From contig NZ_JAHDTI010000014.1 in the NCBI RefSeq assembly GCF_018531495.1, positions 1 through 64,000 on the forward strand: DNA of 64,000 bases. Direction: 5' to 3'. Of this stretch, positions 61,099 through 64,000 are shown one piece after another. The translations under genes were made by a program, and so were the position numbers. The notes below the pieces were generated by a model that searched no databases, was not told where the DNA came from, and saw nothing but the letters and a program-made list of their open reading frames with translations. The number at the start of each line of letters is the position of its first letter. Position 1 is the stretch's first letter. This DNA is from Nonomuraea sediminis. Its GTDB lineage: Bacteria; Actinomycetota; Actinomycetes; Streptosporangiales; Streptosporangiaceae.

Positions 61099-62937
61099 AT
61101 GCCCGCCCTCAGGTCTCGTACGGTTACTCACGGCAGGAACATGGCCGGAGCCCGGGCGCTGCTCCGGGCGACTGGTGTAGCCGGGAGCGACCTCGGCAAA
61201 CCCATCATCGCCGTGGCCAACAGCTTCACCCAGTTCGTCCCCGGGCACGTGCATCTGCGTGATGTGGGCGACGTGGTGTCGGCCGCGATCCGCGAGGCGG
61301 GGGCGATCGCGCGCGAGTTCAACACGATCGCCGTCGACGACGGGATCGCGATGGGCCACGGCGGCATGCTGTACTCGCTGCCGTCGCGCGAGCTGATCGC
61401 CGACTCCGTGGAGTACATGGTCAACGCCCACTGTGCCGACGCGCTGATCTGCATCTCCAACTGCGACAAGATCACCCCGGGCATGCTGCTCGCCGCGTTC
61501 CGGCTGAACATCCCCACGATCTTCGTCTCCGGCGGCCCGATGGAGGCCGGCAAGACGCCGGGCAAGAAGCTCGATCTGATCGACCCGATGATCGCCGCCG
61601 CGGACGAGTCGGTGTCGGACGCCGAACTGCTGGAGATGGAGGAGAACGCCTGCCCGACCTGCGGTTCGTGCTCGGGCATGTTCACAGCCAACTCCATGAA
61701 CTGCCTGGCCGAGGCGATCGGCCTGGCGCTGCCCGGCAACGGCACGATCCTGGCCACGCACAAGCGGCGCAAGCAGCTGTTCGAGGATGCCGGCCGTACC
61801 ATCGTCGAGCTGACCAGGCGCTACTACGAGCAGGACGACGCCTCGGCGCTGCCCAGGGCGATCGCGACGAAGGACGCCTTCGAGAACGCGATGACGCTGG
61901 ACGTGGCGATGGGCGGCTCGACCAACACGATCCTGCACATCCTGGCCGCCGCCCGCGAGGCGGGCGTCGACTTCGGGCTCAAGGAGATCAACGAGATCTC
62001 GCTGCGGGTGCCGTGCGTGTGCAAGGTGGCCCCGGCCACGAACAAGTACCACATCGAGGACGTCCACCGCGCCGGCGGCATCCCCGCCATCCTCGGCGAG
62101 CTGGACCGCGCCGGGCTGCTGCACCGCGACGTGCCCACGGTCACCGGCGGAACGCTGGCGTCCATGCTGTCCGACTGGGACGTCCGCTCGCCCGCCGCCC
62201 TGCCCGAGGCCGTCGACCTGTGGCACGCCGCGCCGGGCAACGTCCGCACCGTCAAGGCGTACTCCCAGGACAACCGGTGGGACTCGCTCGACGTCGACCG
62301 CGCCGAGGGCTGCATCCGCGACCTCGAGCACGCCTACAGCACCGACGGCGGGCTGGCCGTGCTGTACGGCAACATCTCCCGCGACGGGGCGGTCGTGAAG
62401 ACCGCCGGGGTCGACGAGTCGATCTGGAAGTTCTCCGGCCCCGCCGTGGTCTTCGAGTCGCAGGAGCAGGCGGTCGAGGGCATCCTCGGCGGCGCCGTCA
62501 AGGCCGGCGACGTGGTCGTCATCCGCTACGAGGGTCCCAAGGGCGGGCCCGGCATGCAGGAGATGCTGTACCCGACCTCGTTCCTCAAGGGCAAGGGCCT
62601 GGGCAAGGTGTGCGCCCTGATCACCGACGGCCGCTTCTCCGGCGGCACGTCGGGCCTGTCGATCGGCCACGCCTCGCCCGAGGCGGCCGAGGGCGGCGCG
62701 ATCGCCCTGGTCGAGGACGGCGACCTCATCGACATCGACATCCCGAACCGCTCGATGGAGCTCCGGGTCCCGGAGGCGGAGCTGGCGGCACGCCGCGAGC
62801 GCCTGCTGGCGGACCTCGGCGGCTACCGCCCGAAGGACCGCCAGCGCCCCGTCAGCGCCGCCCTGCAGGCCTACGCCGCCATGACCACCTCCGCCTCCAC
62901 CGGCGCCTCCCGCGACCTGTCCCAGCTCTCGCACTGA
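61099..62937 (+). CDS. ilvD: dihydroxy-acid dehydratase
   Basis: Enzyme of 612 residues in branched-chain amino acid synthesis that converts 2,3-dihydroxy-isovalerate (or -methylvalerate) to the keto acid. Iron-sulfur and active-site motifs are ISNCDKITPGML (about 120-131) and ENACPTCGSCSGMFTANSMN (about 183-202), with GGSTNTILH and TDGRFSGGTSG further on. The length is that of the E. coli-type long form. It stands alone here without other ilv genes. AGAACCACC precedes the ATG, giving only a weak ribosome-binding site. Confidence 0.96.
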   Translation: MPALRSRTVTHGRNMAGARALLRATGVAGSDLGKPIIAVANSFTQFVPGHVHLRDVGDVVSAAIREAGAIAREFNTIAVDDGIAMGHGGMLYSLPSRELIADSVEYMVNAHCADALICISNCDKITPGMLLAAFRLNIPTIFVSGGPMEAGKTPGKKLDLIDPMIAAADESVSDAELLEMEENACPTCGSCSGMFTANSMNCLAEAIGLALPGNGTILATHKRRKQLFEDAGRTIVELTRRYYEQDDASALPRAIATKDAFENAMTLDVAMGGSTNTILHILAAAREAGVDFGLKEINEISLRVPCVCKVAPATNKYHIEDVHRAGGIPAILGELDRAGLLHRDVPTVTGGTLASMLSDWDVRSPAALPEAVDLWHAAPGNVRTVKAYSQDNRWDSLDVDRAEGCIRDLEHAYSTDGGLAVLYGNISRDGAVVKTAGVDESIWKFSGPAVVFESQEQAVEGILGGAVKAGDVVVIRYEGPKGGPGMQEMLYPTSFLKGKGLGKVCALITDGRFSGGTSGLSIGHASPEAAEGGAIALVEDGDLIDIDIPNRSMELRVPEAELAARRERLLADLGGYRPKDRQRPVSAALQAYAAMTTSASTGASRDLSQLSH

Positions 62938-62947
62938 CCTTCCGCCG

Positions 62948-62985
62948 AAGGGCGGCCCGCTGTTCCGTACGGCGTGGCCGCCCTT
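62948..62985 (+). terminator. ilvD: terminator of ilvD
   Basis: Perfect 10-bp arms AAGGGCGGCC (62948-62957) and GGCCGCCCTT (62976-62985), followed by TCGCC, 10 bases after the ilvD stop. The loop and 3' arm include GTACGGCGTGGCCGCC. Confidence 0.8.
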
Positions 62986-63131
62986 TCGCCATTTCCCCTC
63001 GGCATGTCGCTGACCTGGAAAAACGCCGCCGGGTGCTACAACAAGAACGTCCCCCGGCTGGTTCGTTGATCAAGCTGGTCTATCGCCGCCGAACCCTCCC
63101 GGCATCATTTCTAACAATTCCAGGAGGAAAT

Positions 63132-64000
63132 ATGGCATTCCGTGGATGGGGAATCCTCGTCGCGGCAGCCGTACTGACGCTGTCACTGCCGGCGCCACCG
63201 ACATCGGCACGCACCGCCCCTGAGCCGCCGTCGAAGGTGGCCTGGCTGGTCAAGGACCGGGCGGACAAGGTGAAGAAGGCGGTGGGCAAGGGCAGGGGGC
63301 TGTCCAAGAAGCAGGCGGACGACCTGTCCAGCCCGTATCTGTCGGTGAACACGGATGCGATGCTCGACCTCGAGATCCACGCGCTGGCCCCGGTCGGCGC
63401 GAAGGAGCGGGCGGACCTGGTGAAGCTCGGGGCCCGGGTCCTGGTGAGCTCGGCCGACTTCAAGAAGCCGCCCAAGGTGAAGAAGCAGCCGCCCATCGGC
63501 GTCTTCCGGGCGCTGGTGCCCTACGACGCCGTGGACGCGGTCGGCGCGCTGCCGTGGGTCGCGGCGGTGCGGCCGACCGAGCACGCGACTCCGGACGCGG
63601 GCTCCATCCTGGCCGAAGGCACCCAGCTGCACCGCGCCGACGAGGTGCAGGCCCTCGGCGTCAACGGCGCCGGCCAGACCGTCGGGGTGATCTCCGACGG
63701 CGTGGTCAACCGCGCGGACGCGCAGGCGACCGGTGAGCTCCCCACGTCGTTGACGGTGTTCAACCAGGGCAGCGGTAACGAGGGCACGGCGATGCTGGAG
63801 ATCGTCCACGACCTCGCGCCGGGGGCGCCGCTGATGTTCGACGCCACAGGGGGCGGGGTGGCCTCGCACGTGGCGGCGCTGAACAACCTGGCGGCCAACG
63901 GGGCCGACATCATCAGCGAGGACATCCCCTTCGACGGCGAGCCCGCCTTCCAGCAGGGCATGGCCGCCACGACCGCGGAGACGCTCGCGACCTCGGGCGT
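63132..64000 (+). CDS. secreted subtilase-like (S8) protein, partial
   Basis: The 5' part (289 codons) of an exported protein that runs off the right edge. AGGAGGAAAT directly precedes ATG 63132, a near-ideal ribosome-binding site. The signal peptide ends near PPTSA|RTAP (about 27). A propeptide-like basic region (about 30-150) is followed by the start of a subtilase-like domain: GAGQTVGVISDGVV carries the Asp region, and GSGNEGTAMLEIVHDLAPGA stands where the catalytic His motif normally lies, with no GHGT. It may be a divergent or inactive S8 subfamily; the Ser motif is outside the window. Confidence 0.75.
   Translation, partial: MAFRGWGILVAAAVLTLSLPAPPTSARTAPEPPSKVAWLVKDRADKVKKAVGKGRGLSKKQADDLSSPYLSVNTDAMLDLEIHALAPVGAKERADLVKLGARVLVSSADFKKPPKVKKQPPIGVFRALVPYDAVDAVGALPWVAAVRPTEHATPDAGSILAEGTQLHRADEVQALGVNGAGQTVGVISDGVVNRADAQATGELPTSLTVFNQGSGNEGTAMLEIVHDLAPGAPLMFDATGGGVASHVAALNNLAANGADIISEDIPFDGEPAFQQGMAATTAETLATSG

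Overview
The window is high-GC DNA from an actinobacterium, probably of the Streptosporangiaceae/Nonomuraea type; the genus is an inference from gene content, not from a search. Supporting signs are a mycothiol-dependent nitroreductase relative, the tiny ribosomal protein bL37, a c-di-AMP riboswitch of the actinomycete kind, a DUF5753 regulator beside an RsbW-like ATPase, a clpP1-clpP2 pair with a ClgR-type site, and frequent GTG/TTG starts. Most of the window is ordinary chromosome. I see no prophage, insertion sequence, integrase or CRISPR array.

1-9.3 kb: the left edge is the 5' tip of a 16S rRNA gene on the minus strand with its leader and promoter. It is followed by valS, a secreted lipoprotein metallopeptidase, and the protein quality-control genes clpX, clpP2, clpP1 and tig. 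9.3-24.9 kb: a DUF5753 XRE regulator and an RsbW-like ATPase diverge across a TGCAC-rich operator region. Then come an M48 protease, tRNA-Pro and tRNA-Gly, small metabolic enzymes (HAD, LLM flavin enzyme, TrpB2, a flavoprotein disulfide reductase), bL37, a DeoR-galT operon, a riboswitch-controlled cell-wall protein, two genes resembling type VII secretion substrates, a RseP-like site-2 protease, a LuxR-type response regulator and a SpoIIE phosphatase.

25-35 kb: housekeeping and accessory enzymes (Eis-like acetyltransferase, TMEM175-like channel, rpiB, def, SDR, pepN, Rv2466c-like thioredoxin-fold protein, DUF2254, aldehyde dehydrogenase). 35.2-49.0 kb: the most distinctive locus, a single-strand run of ROK regulator, two ABC permeases, a sugar-binding lipoprotein, a GH15-like enzyme, a cytoplasmic GH31 and two secreted GH31 enzymes ending in CBM35-like and CBM20-like modules. 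The layout suggests extracellular remodelling of starch-type alpha-glucan into a special oligosaccharide (cycloalternan or another isomalto/nigero-type product), import, and intracellular hydrolysis.

49-64 kb: two membrane Ser/Thr kinases (one with an extracellular degenerate lytic-transglycosylase-like domain, overlapping an FHA protein gene), a LuxR-type regulator preceded by a possible 11-residue peptide gene, an amidase, a NERD protein, a TetR/thioesterase divergent pair, ilvD and the start of a secreted subtilase-like protein. Several intergenic regions carry interspersed repeats. One family centres on a TACGGCA-GCCGCC hairpin-like motif at gene 3' ends. Another occurs twice between genes and once inside the cytoplasmic GH31 coding sequence.
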